From positions 1 to 49,603 of the forward strand of contig JAIBAE010000025.1 of assembly GCA_019695345.1 (NCBI GenBank): a stretch of DNA of 49,603 bases. The letters are read 5' to 3'. The stretch is from Bacteroidota bacterium. GTDB lineage: Bacteria; Bacteroidota; Ignavibacteria; Kapaibacteriales; NICIL-2. The position numbers and the translations under genes are program-made. Below are positions 1-8,394 of the stretch, piece after piece; position 1 is the first letter of the stretch, and every line of letters begins with the position of its first letter. The notes below the pieces were generated by a model. The model saw only the letters and a list, made by a program, of their open reading frames with translations, did no database searches and was not told where the DNA came from.

Positions 1-45
1 GGGTTTGCGCGCTGAAGGATTGCTACGGCGCACAACGGAACCCCA
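1..45 (+). repeat. Partial copy of dispersed intergenic repeat family 2
   Basis: The first bases (GGGTTTGCGCGCTGAAGGAT and onward) closely match the inner part of the copy at 46465-46536. The left half lies outside the window. No gene is visible here; it sits just ahead of the first + strand gene. Confidence 0.55.
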
Positions 46-162
46 AATATCTTTTCGTAATCTATTCTTTGTTTTGTTCATTGAAAAAAATAGTGCATTT
101 TGCCATAGGGGAAGCAGCGCCACTGTTGGCGTGTTTTTTTGGTGGGGGCACCTTTTATTGTT

Positions 163-999
163 ATGGAAAAAATTCTCGTTATTTCATCGTCGGTTATACT
201 TTCTATTGTAGGATTGATTGCGGCAAGTGCCATACATTCTGCATTTAGCCGCAGGCGTACGGTTTCCAAAGTGCGTAAGGAAGAATGGTTGCGCGAGCAC
301 AGGCGTATGAAATTTGAAACACTAAACCTGTTGCCGGCACCAGTGCGGAATTACCTTAGCGCGGTTATCAGCGAGAACACCGAACAAATTCGTTTTACCA
401 CGCTTGAGCAACGTGGCGAGTTCCGTTCGCTTTCGCAACCTAAATGGGGCAAGTTAAAGGCAACGTTATCGCATAGCGGTACAATTCCCGGTATGGCGTG
501 GCATGCTTCTATAAAAGTATCGCCGCTATCGTGGACTACCGCCCAACTGCTCTACCACGATGGATATGGTTCGGGGTACGTTAAGTTTATGGGAATCTTT
601 ACCATTTTCGACCCCGAAGGAAAGGAAGTAAGTCACGCATTACTTACCCGCATTTTAATGGAAACCGTCTGGTTTCCTACATCGCTTATTCCCGGTGGGT
701 TGTTACGTTGGGAGCCCATTGATGCTACATCGGCACGGGCAGTTATTACCAACAAAGGAAAAAGCGTTTCGGCCGTGTTCCACTTTAACGAGAACAACGA
801 AGTTGAACGCGTTATTACACGCGATAAATACCGCGACGCGGAAACATCCTACGAGCGCGAGCAATGCACCATGTATTGCAGCAAGTATCAAAACTTTGGC
901 GGCGTTCGCATTCCAACCGAAGTTCGCCTTGAATGGAATATGGAAGAAGGCGATTACGAGTACGCACGCATTTCTGTTGTTTCGTGCAGATTTGAATAA
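163..999 (+). CDS. DUF6544-family membrane-anchored protein
   Basis: The protein has 278 residues with one N-terminal membrane segment (about residues 5-24), then a cytoplasmic-looking basic stretch. The rest resembles the DUF6544 (DUF6920) family: LPAPVRNYL near residue 50, a W-x-A strand (MAWHASIKVSP), and a run of beta strands ending in a charged C-terminus. The family has no established function. An in-frame TTG lies upstream at 139, but ATG at 163 puts the hydrophobic segment directly at the N-terminus and is preferred. It is followed after 30 bases by the glycosylase gene on the same strand, so the two may be co-transcribed. Family assignment is by motif memory; function unknown. Confidence 0.7.
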   Translation: MEKILVISSSVILSIVGLIAASAIHSAFSRRRTVSKVRKEEWLREHRRMKFETLNLLPAPVRNYLSAVISENTEQIRFTTLEQRGEFRSLSQPKWGKLKATLSHSGTIPGMAWHASIKVSPLSWTTAQLLYHDGYGSGYVKFMGIFTIFDPEGKEVSHALLTRILMETVWFPTSLIPGGLLRWEPIDATSARAVITNKGKSVSAVFHFNENNEVERVITRDKYRDAETSYEREQCTMYCSKYQNFGGVRIPTEVRLEWNMEEGDYEYARISVVSCRFE

Positions 1000-1029
1000 C
1001 CGGCAGAGTACGGAGTAAGGATACCACAC

Positions 1030-1653
1030 ATGAAACACGCTCCGGCGTATGTTCTTGAAGCATATACTTTAAAACAAGCAGACATCAAACAGCGTCTTTC
1101 GGAATTTACTGTAGTTCCGCCCACAGAGTATTTTTACGAGTTATGTTATTGTATCTGCACGCCGCAAAGCAAAGCAGTACACGCATTCCAATGTGTTGAG
1201 AAACTTCGTAGCGGTAACTTCCGCGAGCAAGCGTTCGACCCCACGCCCATACTACGCAATCCCAATCATTACATTCGCTTTCACAACATGAAAGCAATCA
1301 GTTTACAGCAACTGCGCAACAGCTTTAACAAAATACAAGAAACACTTGCAAGCACGGTAACACCGGAAGAAAAACGCACATGGCTTGCGCGCAACATCCG
1401 TGGTATTGGCATGAAGGAAGCATCACACTTTTTACGCAACATTGGTTACCGTAATATTGCCATTATAGACCGCCATATTCTCCACCACTTACACAAGTGT
1501 GGTGTTATAGAAGAAACCACCTTTCCGGGCTCGGTAAAAAAATACTTACACATAGAACAACTGTGGAAACAATTTGCTGACGATATTTGCATCCCTTTAG
1601 ATGAACTCGACCTGTTATTCTGGTCGTTACAAACAGGCGAAATACTAAAGTAA
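1030..1653 (+). CDS. ogg: N-glycosylase/DNA lyase, Ogg2 type (8-oxoguanine repair)
   Basis: A 207-residue helix-hairpin-helix-GPD glycosylase of the Ogg2 type, which removes 8-oxoguanine from DNA and cuts the abasic strand by a lyase step. The hairpin motif IRGIGMKEASHFLRNIG supplies the expected catalytic lysine (K129), and AIIDRHIL supplies the essential aspartate (D147). YELCYCICTPQSKA near residue 40 is also characteristic of this family. Length is normal for Ogg2, which lacks the N-terminal domain of human OGG1. It lies between the DUF6544 gene and the SET gene on the same strand with short gaps. Other HhH-GPD enzymes such as Nth are less likely because no iron-sulfur cysteine cluster is present. 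Confidence 0.88.
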   Translation: MKHAPAYVLEAYTLKQADIKQRLSEFTVVPPTEYFYELCYCICTPQSKAVHAFQCVEKLRSGNFREQAFDPTPILRNPNHYIRFHNMKAISLQQLRNSFNKIQETLASTVTPEEKRTWLARNIRGIGMKEASHFLRNIGYRNIAIIDRHILHHLHKCGVIEETTFPGSVKKYLHIEQLWKQFADDICIPLDELDLLFWSLQTGEILK

Positions 1654-1690
1654 ACACGGAAGTTCAACACATAATCATCACACAACATCT

Positions 1691-2197
1691 ATGGCAAGTA
1701 ACCAGACAATTATAGTAAAGTCCCGTTGTGCGTATACCGATGCCGACGGCAAACGTTGCAAAACAATAACAAGCATAACACATCCATTTTGCCCGGACCA
1801 CACGCGCCACATATATGGCGTGGAAGTGCGCCCATCGCAAATAACAGCAGCAGGTCTGGGTTTGTGGGCAGTGCGCGATATCAAACGCAACACACATCTA
1901 TTTAACTACGAAGGTGAACGTCTGTTAAAACGCGAATACAACGAACGCTACGAAGACTCACATCTTGGTGTGTACGGAATAGAGTTAAACCGCCGCATAG
2001 TAATAGATGCATGCCGCACCGATTCCGGCATAGCGCGGTACATCTGTTCGTATCAGGGCTCGGGGCAAAAACCAAACATCAAATACGAAAGCGACGGCAA
2101 AGTAATCGAAATGATAACCACACGCTTTATTAAAGCAGGCGAGGAAATTCTTGGCGATTACGGCGAAGAAATGATGACTGCACTTGGCGTAGAGTAA
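1691..2197 (+). CDS. SET-domain protein (putative lysine methyltransferase)
   Basis: A 168-residue compact SET protein. SET features run from about residue 40: GLGLWAVRDI (cofactor-binding G-x-G), YGIELN, RYICSYQG in the place of the usual RFINHSC knot motif, NIKYE, and the C-terminal AGEEILGDYGEEM with the catalytic-type tyrosine. The first 40 residues carry C13, C23, C34 and H37, spaced like a small zinc knuckle. Known SET enzymes transfer a methyl group from S-adenosylmethionine to lysine side chains; the substrate in this bacterium is unknown. It ends the short + strand group starting at 163. A dispersed repeat follows directly. The SET assignment is firm, the zinc site is inference. Confidence 0.87.
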   Translation: MASNQTIIVKSRCAYTDADGKRCKTITSITHPFCPDHTRHIYGVEVRPSQITAAGLGLWAVRDIKRNTHLFNYEGERLLKREYNERYEDSHLGVYGIELNRRIVIDACRTDSGIARYICSYQGSGQKPNIKYESDGKVIEMITTRFIKAGEEILGDYGEEMMTALGVE

Positions 2198-2205
2198 ATA
2201 GTTTT

Positions 2206-2270
2206 TTGCTAACGCATTGCGGCACCAAACCACCAACAATTACAACACCTTCTCTTTGCCGGAGAGAACC
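2206..2270 (+). repeat. Dispersed intergenic repeat family 1, copy 1
   Basis: Left end TTTTGCTAACGCATTGCGGC followed by ACC, right end TTGCCGGAGAGAACC. In this copy TTCTCT and AGAGAA flank the loop TTGCCGG and could form a small hairpin. It lies between the SET gene and the cyclotransferase gene. Confidence 0.85.
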
Positions 2271-2342
2271 GCGTGCTAATAACAACGTTGTTCGTATAGT
2301 ATAGTTTGCATAGTATATTACAGAAAAACACTACAGTATGTT

Positions 2343-3155
2343 ATGAAAATTTACCTTAGTTTCCTGATGGTAGTGATACTACTTGGTTGCAACGAAAAAC
2401 AAAAGAAAACCAACAACGTTGTCCCTGCCGAAAAACCAACACCGGCTATTAGCTACCAATACGTTGCGTCGTACCCGCACGATATTACATCGTTTACCGA
2501 AGGGTTTCTATTTTATAACGGAAAACTCTTTGAAAGCACCGGAGCCACTACAGAATTACCGCAAACACGCTCTCTGTTTGGAATTGTAAATCTTACAACC
2601 GGAAAGATTGATACAAAAGTAGAAATTGATAAAGTGAAATACTTTGGCGAAGGGATAACAATACTAAACGGCAAAATATACCAACTAACATACAGGTCTA
2701 AAGTTGGGTTTGTGTACGATGCCACTACCTATAAAAAGCTTAGCGAATTTACACTACCAAGCGATGAAGGTTGGGGATTAACAACCGATGGCACTAACCT
2801 GATAATGAGCGATGGCACATACGAACTCATCTATCTCGACCCCGCAACACTACAGGCAATAAAAAGAGTTCCTGTTACCGAAAAAGGCACAGGCATTGTA
2901 AACATCAACGAACTGGAATACATTAACGGATATATCTTTGCCAACATCTGGACGACCAACACCATTATAAAAATCAACCCAAGCGATGGTACTGTTATTG
3001 GTAAACTTGATTTGTCTTCGTTATCGGATGATGCAAAAAGTATTAACCCGGGCTCGTTAGAAATGAACGGCATTGCCTTTAACGCAACCACCGGCAGAGT
3101 ATTTATAACTGGAAAAATGTGGCCAAAAATATACGAGCTGCAACTTGGTAATTAG
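2343..3155 (+). CDS. Glutaminyl-peptide cyclotransferase (lipoprotein)
   Basis: A 270-residue beta-propeller enzyme of the plant/bacterial glutamine cyclotransferase family, which converts N-terminal glutamine of peptides to pyroglutamate. The N-terminus is a lipoprotein signal (MKIYLSFLMVVILLGC, lipobox cysteine C16), so the enzyme is probably tethered to an envelope membrane and faces outside the cytoplasm. Family motifs are TSFTEGFLFYNGKLFESTG near residue 50, GEGI, GWGLTTDGT and the final LEMNGIAFN-type strand. In FCB bacteria these enzymes may protect exported proteins that begin with glutamine after signal cleavage; that role is inferred. The next gene starts 38 bases downstream with its own ribosome site. 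Confidence 0.9.
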   Translation: MKIYLSFLMVVILLGCNEKQKKTNNVVPAEKPTPAISYQYVASYPHDITSFTEGFLFYNGKLFESTGATTELPQTRSLFGIVNLTTGKIDTKVEIDKVKYFGEGITILNGKIYQLTYRSKVGFVYDATTYKKLSEFTLPSDEGWGLTTDGTNLIMSDGTYELIYLDPATLQAIKRVPVTEKGTGIVNINELEYINGYIFANIWTTNTIIKINPSDGTVIGKLDLSSLSDDAKSINPGSLEMNGIAFNATTGRVFITGKMWPKIYELQLGN

Positions 3156-3193
3156 GTAGTATATATCATTCTCTTTACGCAGAGGAGATACCA

Positions 3194-3925
3194 ATGCACA
3201 TAGCCAAACATACAACCGGATATATACTGCTTGCACTAATTGTTATTACTGCAGTAGTTGGTTTACTACTGTCTCCACCTATGCCACAAGATGAAACTTA
3301 CCATCACTTCAGTGATACATGGATGTTACTGGGCATCCCCAACCTGTGGAATGTACTTTCTAACATACCATTTTTGGTTGTAGGGTGTTTGGGTTTATAT
3401 CAATATTCTAAACAAGAGAATGTATCTGTACAGCACCTTCTGTTTTATGGTGGCATTGCATTAGTATCATGTGGCTCTGCCTATTACCATTGGAATCCAA
3501 ACAATACAACACTTGTGTGGGATCGCCTGCCCATGACGCTTGCATTTATGGCGTTAACCTCTGTTATAATAAGCCAGTTTGTTCATTACCGTGCAGGAAA
3601 GATTGCATTAGTGCCATTGCTTGTTACTGGCGTTATATCTATTGTGTATTGGGTATATAGCGGCGATATACGGTTGTACGCAGCTGTTCAGTTTGTACCA
3701 TTGCTTTCTATTCCGGTAGTGCTGTTGTGTTTTGCTCAGCACCGTGATACAACCAAAGGATATTGGATGCTAGTTATGTGTTACATCTTGGCAAAAGTAA
3801 CCGAACATCTGGACTACCAAATCCATAACGCACTTGTTATTATAAGCGGACATACTCTTAAACATGTATTTGCCGCCCTTGGTGTGTATCTGATGTTACG
3901 ATACCGCAATCACACGTCTGTTTAA
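3194..3925 (+). CDS. Ceramidase-family (CREST) integral membrane hydrolase
   Basis: A 243-residue protein with about seven membrane helices. It matches the bacterial alkaline-ceramidase-like branch of the CREST superfamily: YHHFSDTWMLLGIPNLWNV near residue 35, SAYYHW, VWDRLPMT, and TEHLDYQIHN with SGHTLKH near the C-terminus. The histidines in SAYYHW and SGHTLKH and the aspartate in WDRLP correspond to the proposed zinc-dependent active site. Known relatives cleave amide bonds of ceramides; in bacteria the substrate is mostly unproven. A good ribosome site (GAGGAG) precedes the ATG. The stop codon overlaps by four bases the stop of the convergent gene on the other strand. Confidence 0.8.
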   Translation: MHIAKHTTGYILLALIVITAVVGLLLSPPMPQDETYHHFSDTWMLLGIPNLWNVLSNIPFLVVGCLGLYQYSKQENVSVQHLLFYGGIALVSCGSAYYHWNPNNTTLVWDRLPMTLAFMALTSVIISQFVHYRAGKIALVPLLVTGVISIVYWVYSGDIRLYAAVQFVPLLSIPVVLLCFAQHRDTTKGYWMLVMCYILAKVTEHLDYQIHNALVIISGHTLKHVFAALGVYLMLRYRNHTSV

Positions 3926-4566
3926 TCTCCAGCTTTCAACAGGTAACCAATCTGAAAAAAAGGCAATGGTGTTGACGCAGGACCAAATGCCATTCCTGCC
4001 TCTAACAAAAAGCCGTAGGAATAATACACTCCTGCTAACCCAACATACGAATAGTCCACCCTCGATATGTACTTGTTATTATCCAGAACCAAATTATTAA
4101 GTCTGCCCTGACCGTAAACTGCACCCATATAGCTTAGGGTATGCTCTGATTCTTTAAGGCAGAACAAAACATCAACCTGTGTTCCTTGTACATCCTCAAA
4201 CTGCATACCGGATAGATGCATAGAAAAACCACCAAGATGAAATCCTATTCTTGCATTATATACCGCAGGTAATCCAAATGTTGCACCAACCGCTAAAAAC
4301 CCTCTGCTTGAATCAACTCCCGGAGTGCTAATTCCTGTGCTATACACAGGTTCAATGTGTTGTATATCAAGTATGTCGGTACGGCGAATACTCTTTACTT
4401 TATCTGGGCTGATACGTACAATTATTTCCGTAGAACCGTTGTACACAAGTACACCGGTTACCAGTGTAGAGTCGGGTTTTATTCGTACCCGCACAGAATC
4501 GGATGCGGCATATACACGTAACTGTGTTATCACAAACAGAGTGGCAAGTATTACAAGGTATTTCAT
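3922..4566 (-). CDS. Secreted protein of unknown function, possible small outer-membrane barrel
   Basis: A 214-residue protein with a signal peptide (about residues 1-20, cut near VYAAS). Residues 21-70 form an SH3-like beta stretch (GVLVYNGSTEIIVRI, SIRRTDILDIQHI) often seen as an N-terminal part of Bacteroidota envelope proteins. The remainder has glycine-rich, alternating strands and ends in YLLKAGD, compatible with a small beta barrel. I do not recognise a named family. It is convergent with the ceramidase gene, whose stop codon it overlaps, and nothing else is transcribed with it. Confidence 0.6.
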   Translation of the reverse strand: MKYLVILATLFVITQLRVYAASDSVRVRIKPDSTLVTGVLVYNGSTEIIVRISPDKVKSIRRTDILDIQHIEPVYSTGISTPGVDSSRGFLAVGATFGLPAVYNARIGFHLGGFSMHLSGMQFEDVQGTQVDVLFCLKESEHTLSYMGAVYGQGRLNNLVLDNNKYISRVDYSYVGLAGVYYSYGFLLEAGMAFGPASTPLPFFQIGYLLKAGD

Positions 4567-4983
4567 AGGGTAGTTCGTTATGTGTTATGAACGTATACCG
4601 TACAAAATAGCGAATTACAGAGTAATTATTTCAATCATCGCTGTAGTAGTTGGTTATTTTGCTAACGCATCGCGGCACCGCGCGGTTGTGTATTAACACT
4701 GCCATCTGCCGGAGAGAACCTTCAGCTATTCACACCATTGTTCGATGTTGAAGTACATACATCAAATATCTTTTAAACAGTTTATTTCCACTCATTCTCT
4801 GCCGTTACAATTTATAGTGGCGTTGCCTATTATAGAACTATGAGTTTGTATATAAGTTCCATACGTTTGGAACGATGACAGAACTTCATACTTTCACAAA
4901 AGTACATTGTAATGCAACCGCGCTTTTGTATGTTTGAGCAGAACAACACTCGTCTTTCCAATTATACTTCTTACATACAGAGA
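4567..4983. other. Intergenic region with one repeat copy
   Basis: Divergent spacer between the envelope protein on the - strand and the lipoprotein on the + strand. It holds the family 1 repeat at 4659-4720. The rest is AT-rich and presumably carries the two promoters; I see no further gene. Confidence 0.5.
4659..4720 (+). repeat. Dispersed intergenic repeat family 1, copy 2
   Basis: Left end TTTTGCTAACGCATCGCGGC followed by ACC, right end TCTGCCGGAGAGAACC. Its middle is almost identical to that of the copy at 48809-48872, which makes these two the closest pair in the window. Confidence 0.88.
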
Positions 4984-5679
4984 ATGTTTATGCGTTTCGT
5001 TTATGCTATTTTACTGCCTGTAGTATTCTTTCTATCCGGCTGCACCTCATCAACCGATAGTACTAATACTTTACAAGTTCCCAATAAACTATCTGCCTTT
5101 TTTTATAACGGAAAAAGAGGCACTACCTATACATTTAAGACTACGGAAATCGACGAAAACAACGATACGCTTTACTCCCATTATAGTCATATCATTAATA
5201 TAGATACTAATGGTGGTTTATTTGTTGGCCCGCATGTCGGAATAGCTGTAGCGCGTGTAGAAGCAAATAAACAAGAAAAGGGACAGGATTTTTATGCAAC
5301 CGATTCTACCCTCTGTAAATTATCATACGAGCAATCCGACGGTCCTATATTGTTACAAAAACCTCTAATTAATGGCACTACATTTCGGCTTGGGGGTTCT
5401 TATACTTTTCATCCAAATATTGCTGCAAAAATCATAAGTACAAATGCACCGCTTACCGTGCCGCAAGGTACGTACACTACTATTCAGGTGGCTCGGGAGT
5501 TTTTAGATACAGTACGCAATAATGGCCCGTATGGGCTTGTTACTGAAAAATGGAGCCAAACCTGGTATTATGCGGTAGGTAAAATGTGTGTTAAGAACAT
5601 TACAATTATAAAAGCATATAACAATCAAGCTCTCACTTCACAAAAAATCAGGATTGAAGAACTTGAATCTATATATTAG
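4984..5679 (+). CDS. Lipoprotein of unknown function
   Basis: I do not recognise this protein. It begins with a lipoprotein signal (MRFVYAILLPVVFFLSGC), so it is exported and lipid-anchored. About 210 residues follow, with alternating strands (TTYTFKTTEIDENNDTLYSH, TYTTIQVAREFL) and the closing WYYAVGKMCVKNI segment, resembling the exported single-domain proteins common in FCB bacteria. An upstream ATG at 4912 would place 24 polar residues before the signal and is rejected; 4984 (MFMRF) or 4990 (MRF) is the likely start. No strong ribosome site is visible. It stands alone between two repeat-bearing spacers. Confidence 0.6.
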   Translation: MFMRFVYAILLPVVFFLSGCTSSTDSTNTLQVPNKLSAFFYNGKRGTTYTFKTTEIDENNDTLYSHYSHIINIDTNGGLFVGPHVGIAVARVEANKQEKGQDFYATDSTLCKLSYEQSDGPILLQKPLINGTTFRLGGSYTFHPNIAAKIISTNAPLTVPQGTYTTIQVAREFLDTVRNNGPYGLVTEKWSQTWYYAVGKMCVKNITIIKAYNNQALTSQKIRIEELESIY

Positions 5680-5765
5680 TATATAACTCATTCAACATCC
5701 AAAGTTGGGATGCAGTAAAAGACTACAGTTCTTTAACCTTTTACTTAAAACAGATTGGTATTTTC

Positions 5766-5856
5766 TGCTAACGCATTACGGCACCAAACGTTATTGTATA
5801 AACTGTATGGGGAATTCATGAATTCCCCATACGTCGTTATTCTGCCGGAGAGAACC
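5766..5856 (+). repeat. Dispersed intergenic repeat family 1, copy 3 (expanded)
   Basis: Ends are CTGCTAACGCATTACGGCAC and CTGCCGGAGAGAACC. This copy is longer than the others because its variable middle contains the 28-bp perfect palindrome listed separately at 5805-5832. Confidence 0.85.
5805..5832. repeat. 28-bp perfect palindrome inside a repeat copy
   Basis: Half-site GTATGGGGAATTCA followed immediately by its exact reverse complement, without spacer. It could form a cruciform or act as a dyad binding site. It lies in the middle of the family 1 copy at 5766-5856. Confidence 0.9.
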
Positions 5857-5924
5857 TTGTGTAAACAACACGCATATATGTATTTTGAACATTATCTATT
5901 AGCATCCACCTCGTCAACCAAAGA

Positions 5925-7499
5925 ATGGAAGAGTACTATAAAAAATTACGCCTTATACTTCCGAGATTTTTAATGGTCTCAATATCTTCTATTATTGGTT
6001 TGTTGATTGTACATGTACTGGTAGATACATTCGTTAGCATTTCCCTTTTCACGGATGAAGTGTGGGAATTTTATTTACCAATTATCAGCACACTTATTCC
6101 GTTGCTTATATGGCTGTATCCCCGACTAAAGTTATTGCGCTATAAAGAAAAGTTCATTAGGAAGGGATCTGGGGCAACTTTCATTATAACGATATTATTT
6201 ATTGCTTCTGCCATCCCATCCGGACTTGTTCAAAATTACTTCAGAGCAACATCTGTCAGAATAAAACGAGTTTCATCTGTGTCAGATATTAATACTACAA
6301 TCCCTTCACGTTTCTATATTACCGACACATGTTCTCTCTCAACATCTAAACCTTCAGTATACTCTCGTTCCTATCAAAAAGACAAGAAACAAACTGCTGT
6401 TGTTATTAATCTCTATTTTGTACGAGAGTTATGCTCAAATCCTACAGACTCAAGTAAAAACAGTAACTCCTATTGGCTGGGAAAAGAATACTCGATAACA
6501 TTAAGTAATGAGATAAGCAATGAACGAAAACAAGAGCTATACTCAACATTTTATTCCGAGAGCTCAACTGATTTTTACAATATTGCAATAAAAGATATTA
6601 AGTGTTTCGAGAGAGTTAACAACTCCACATTAGATTACTATCAAAAGGCTATCATTCTTTCAAACACATATTATACTACACAAGAGTTAATAGTTTTTAA
6701 GCCTTGCTACGAATTACCAAACTTGCAATCTAACACAAACCTTGCTTGGATTTTTTTAACATACGGAATTGGGCTTGTATATATTCTCTTTCAACTAATT
6801 TTTCCAAAAGTTAAAAGTGAAAAAGAAGTTCAGGATGAGGCATTAAAATTTACATCGTTTAAAAAGAACACTCAAAAATTTCTAAATCTATTTATTCCAA
6901 AAGATTCTCATACAGTAACTGCACTAATTCTTGATATCAATATATTAATCTTCATCGTTATGATATTTTCAGGAGTTGATGTTTTTTCTCCAACATATCG
7001 GGATTTAATTTCATGGGGTGCAAATTTCAAACCCCTTGTAATACAAGGTGAATGGTGGCGTTTGGGGACCTGTATGTTTATTCATGCAGGCATTTTGCAT
7101 GTTGTAGCAAATATAATCGGGTTGTTGATAGTATCTGAGCTGATAGAACCGCATTTTAGTTTTTCACAACAGTTGTTATTGTATATATGCAGTGGAGTTA
7201 TTGCCGCGGGTTTCAGTTTGTATTGGTATGATAATGCCGTTTGCGTTGGTGCTTCCGGTGCAATATTTGGGTATTATGGTGCAGTTATTTCGTTGGCATT
7301 CACAAAGGCATACCCTAAGGCAGAGCGTAAGAAATTACTACAATCAATGCTATTATTTATTGGGCTAAATATACTGTATGGATTAAATGGTGAGGTTGAT
7401 AACGCCGCACACTTAGGCGGGCTTGCATCCGGAATTGTTCTTGGCGGTATTATCTATGAACTACATATCAAAAACAAACAACTTTCGGATTTGTCATAG
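5925..7499 (+). CDS. Rhomboid-family intramembrane serine protease with long N-terminal extension
   Basis: A 524-residue membrane protein. The C-terminal 190 residues are a rhomboid core: WWRLGTCMFIHAGILHVVAN, the serine motif GASGAIFGY (S444) and the histidine in AAHLGG (H496), forming the Ser-His dyad that cleaves membrane helices. The first 320 residues hold three membrane segments (about 13-35, 45-65, 80-100), a polar presumably periplasmic domain (110-270) and a further helix near 285; I do not recognise that domain. The gene is more AT-rich than its neighbours and has no obvious partner. Protease activity is expected from the intact dyad; substrates are unknown. Confidence 0.85.
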   Translation: MEEYYKKLRLILPRFLMVSISSIIGLLIVHVLVDTFVSISLFTDEVWEFYLPIISTLIPLLIWLYPRLKLLRYKEKFIRKGSGATFIITILFIASAIPSGLVQNYFRATSVRIKRVSSVSDINTTIPSRFYITDTCSLSTSKPSVYSRSYQKDKKQTAVVINLYFVRELCSNPTDSSKNSNSYWLGKEYSITLSNEISNERKQELYSTFYSESSTDFYNIAIKDIKCFERVNNSTLDYYQKAIILSNTYYTTQELIVFKPCYELPNLQSNTNLAWIFLTYGIGLVYILFQLIFPKVKSEKEVQDEALKFTSFKKNTQKFLNLFIPKDSHTVTALILDINILIFIVMIFSGVDVFSPTYRDLISWGANFKPLVIQGEWWRLGTCMFIHAGILHVVANIIGLLIVSELIEPHFSFSQQLLLYICSGVIAAGFSLYWYDNAVCVGASGAIFGYYGAVISLAFTKAYPKAERKKLLQSMLLFIGLNILYGLNGEVDNAAHLGGLASGIVLGGIIYELHIKNKQLSDLS

Positions 7500-7578
7500 A
7501 TTTGTATTCGTAATCAGGTGCTCAGTTCCCTTTATTAAGGATTCTGTTACTTCTACACCTCTTTTCCTACCCATACCT

Positions 7579-7645
7579 TTCTCTCCGGCAATGCATTGGT
7601 GTTTAGTAACACGCCGTTTGTTGCCGTCACGCGGAAGCAAACAAA
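7579..7645 (-). repeat. Dispersed intergenic repeat family 1, copy 4 (reverse)
   Basis: On the - strand it reads from GTTTGCTTCCGCGTGACGGC to ATTGCCGGAGAGAAA. The left end is more diverged than in other copies. It lies between the rhomboid and transaldolase genes. Confidence 0.65.
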
Positions 7646-7676
7646 ACTTTACCTGTTACCACACAGAACACATCCG

Positions 7677-7684
7677 TATTTTTG
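7677..7684 (+). promoter_or_regulatory. Bacteroidota-type -7 promoter element (TATTTTTG)
   Basis: TATTTTTG fits the TAnnTTTG -7 consensus of Bacteroidota primary sigma factor and lies 35 bases before the transaldolase ATG. The same octamer stands ahead of three other genes in this window. Confidence 0.5.
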
Positions 7685-7718
7685 TAGCATTACCGTTTAA
7701 CTATTACACAAAGCACGT

Positions 7719-8393
7719 ATGGAACTTTATGTTGACTCTGCGAATTTGAAAGAAATACGCCACGCGGCGTCTATGGGAATTATTAGTGGTGTTACTACAA
7801 ACCCATCGTTACTTGCCAAAGAAGACCCAAATCAGGATATTAAAACGTTGTTACTTGATATTCACGCCAGTGTTGGCGGACACCTTTCGGTTGAAGTTGT
7901 TTCCACCGATACCGCCGGTATGCTGCGCGAAGCCGAGGAGATTTTGAAATGGGCACCCGAAGCAACTATTAAAATCCCAATGATTGCCGATGGCTTGGCG
8001 GCAGTGAAAGAACTGAACCGTCAGGATATTCCTACCAATGTTACGTTGATTTTTTCGGCTACGCAGGCACTTGCCGCGGCTAATGCGGGTGCCACCTACG
8101 TTAGTGTGTTCTTAGGCAGATTAGATGATATTGGTGCCGATGGCGTTCAGGTTGTGCGCGATGTTGCTGAGATTTGGGATATGAATGATTTAGATGCGTT
8201 GATTATTGCCGCTTCTATACGCCATCCTATCCATGTAATGGAATGTGCTAAAGCAGGTGCACATATTTCTACGGTTCCGTATAAAGTGTTGATGCAGTGC
8301 ATTAAACACCCGCTAACCGATTCCGGATTGCAGGCGTTTTTAAACGACTACAATAAGATGCAGTCTGAAAAAGAAAAACTTGGGACAAAATAA
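7719..8393 (+). CDS. tal: Transaldolase (TalC/FSA-type family)
   Basis: A 224-residue TIM-barrel aldolase of the short transaldolase/fructose-6-phosphate aldolase family, active in the non-oxidative pentose phosphate pathway in the cytoplasm. MELYVDSANLKEIR and GVTTNPSLLAKE are family hallmarks. The Schiff-base lysine is K85 in ATIKIPM. Residue 131 is phenylalanine (FLGRLDDIG), whereas E. coli fructose-6-phosphate aldolase has tyrosine there; this favours true transaldolase activity. A TATTTTTG promoter element lies upstream. The next gene starts two bases after the stop, so the two are probably translated together. Confidence 0.92.
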   Translation: MELYVDSANLKEIRHAASMGIISGVTTNPSLLAKEDPNQDIKTLLLDIHASVGGHLSVEVVSTDTAGMLREAEEILKWAPEATIKIPMIADGLAAVKELNRQDIPTNVTLIFSATQALAAANAGATYVSVFLGRLDDIGADGVQVVRDVAEIWDMNDLDALIIAASIRHPIHVMECAKAGAHISTVPYKVLMQCIKHPLTDSGLQAFLNDYNKMQSEKEKLGTK

Positions 8394-8394
8394 C

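Noticed and set aside
7423-7749. 108-codon + strand frame overlapping the rhomboid end and transaldolase start
   Set aside because: It overlaps two firm genes in another frame and passes through a repeat and a promoter element.
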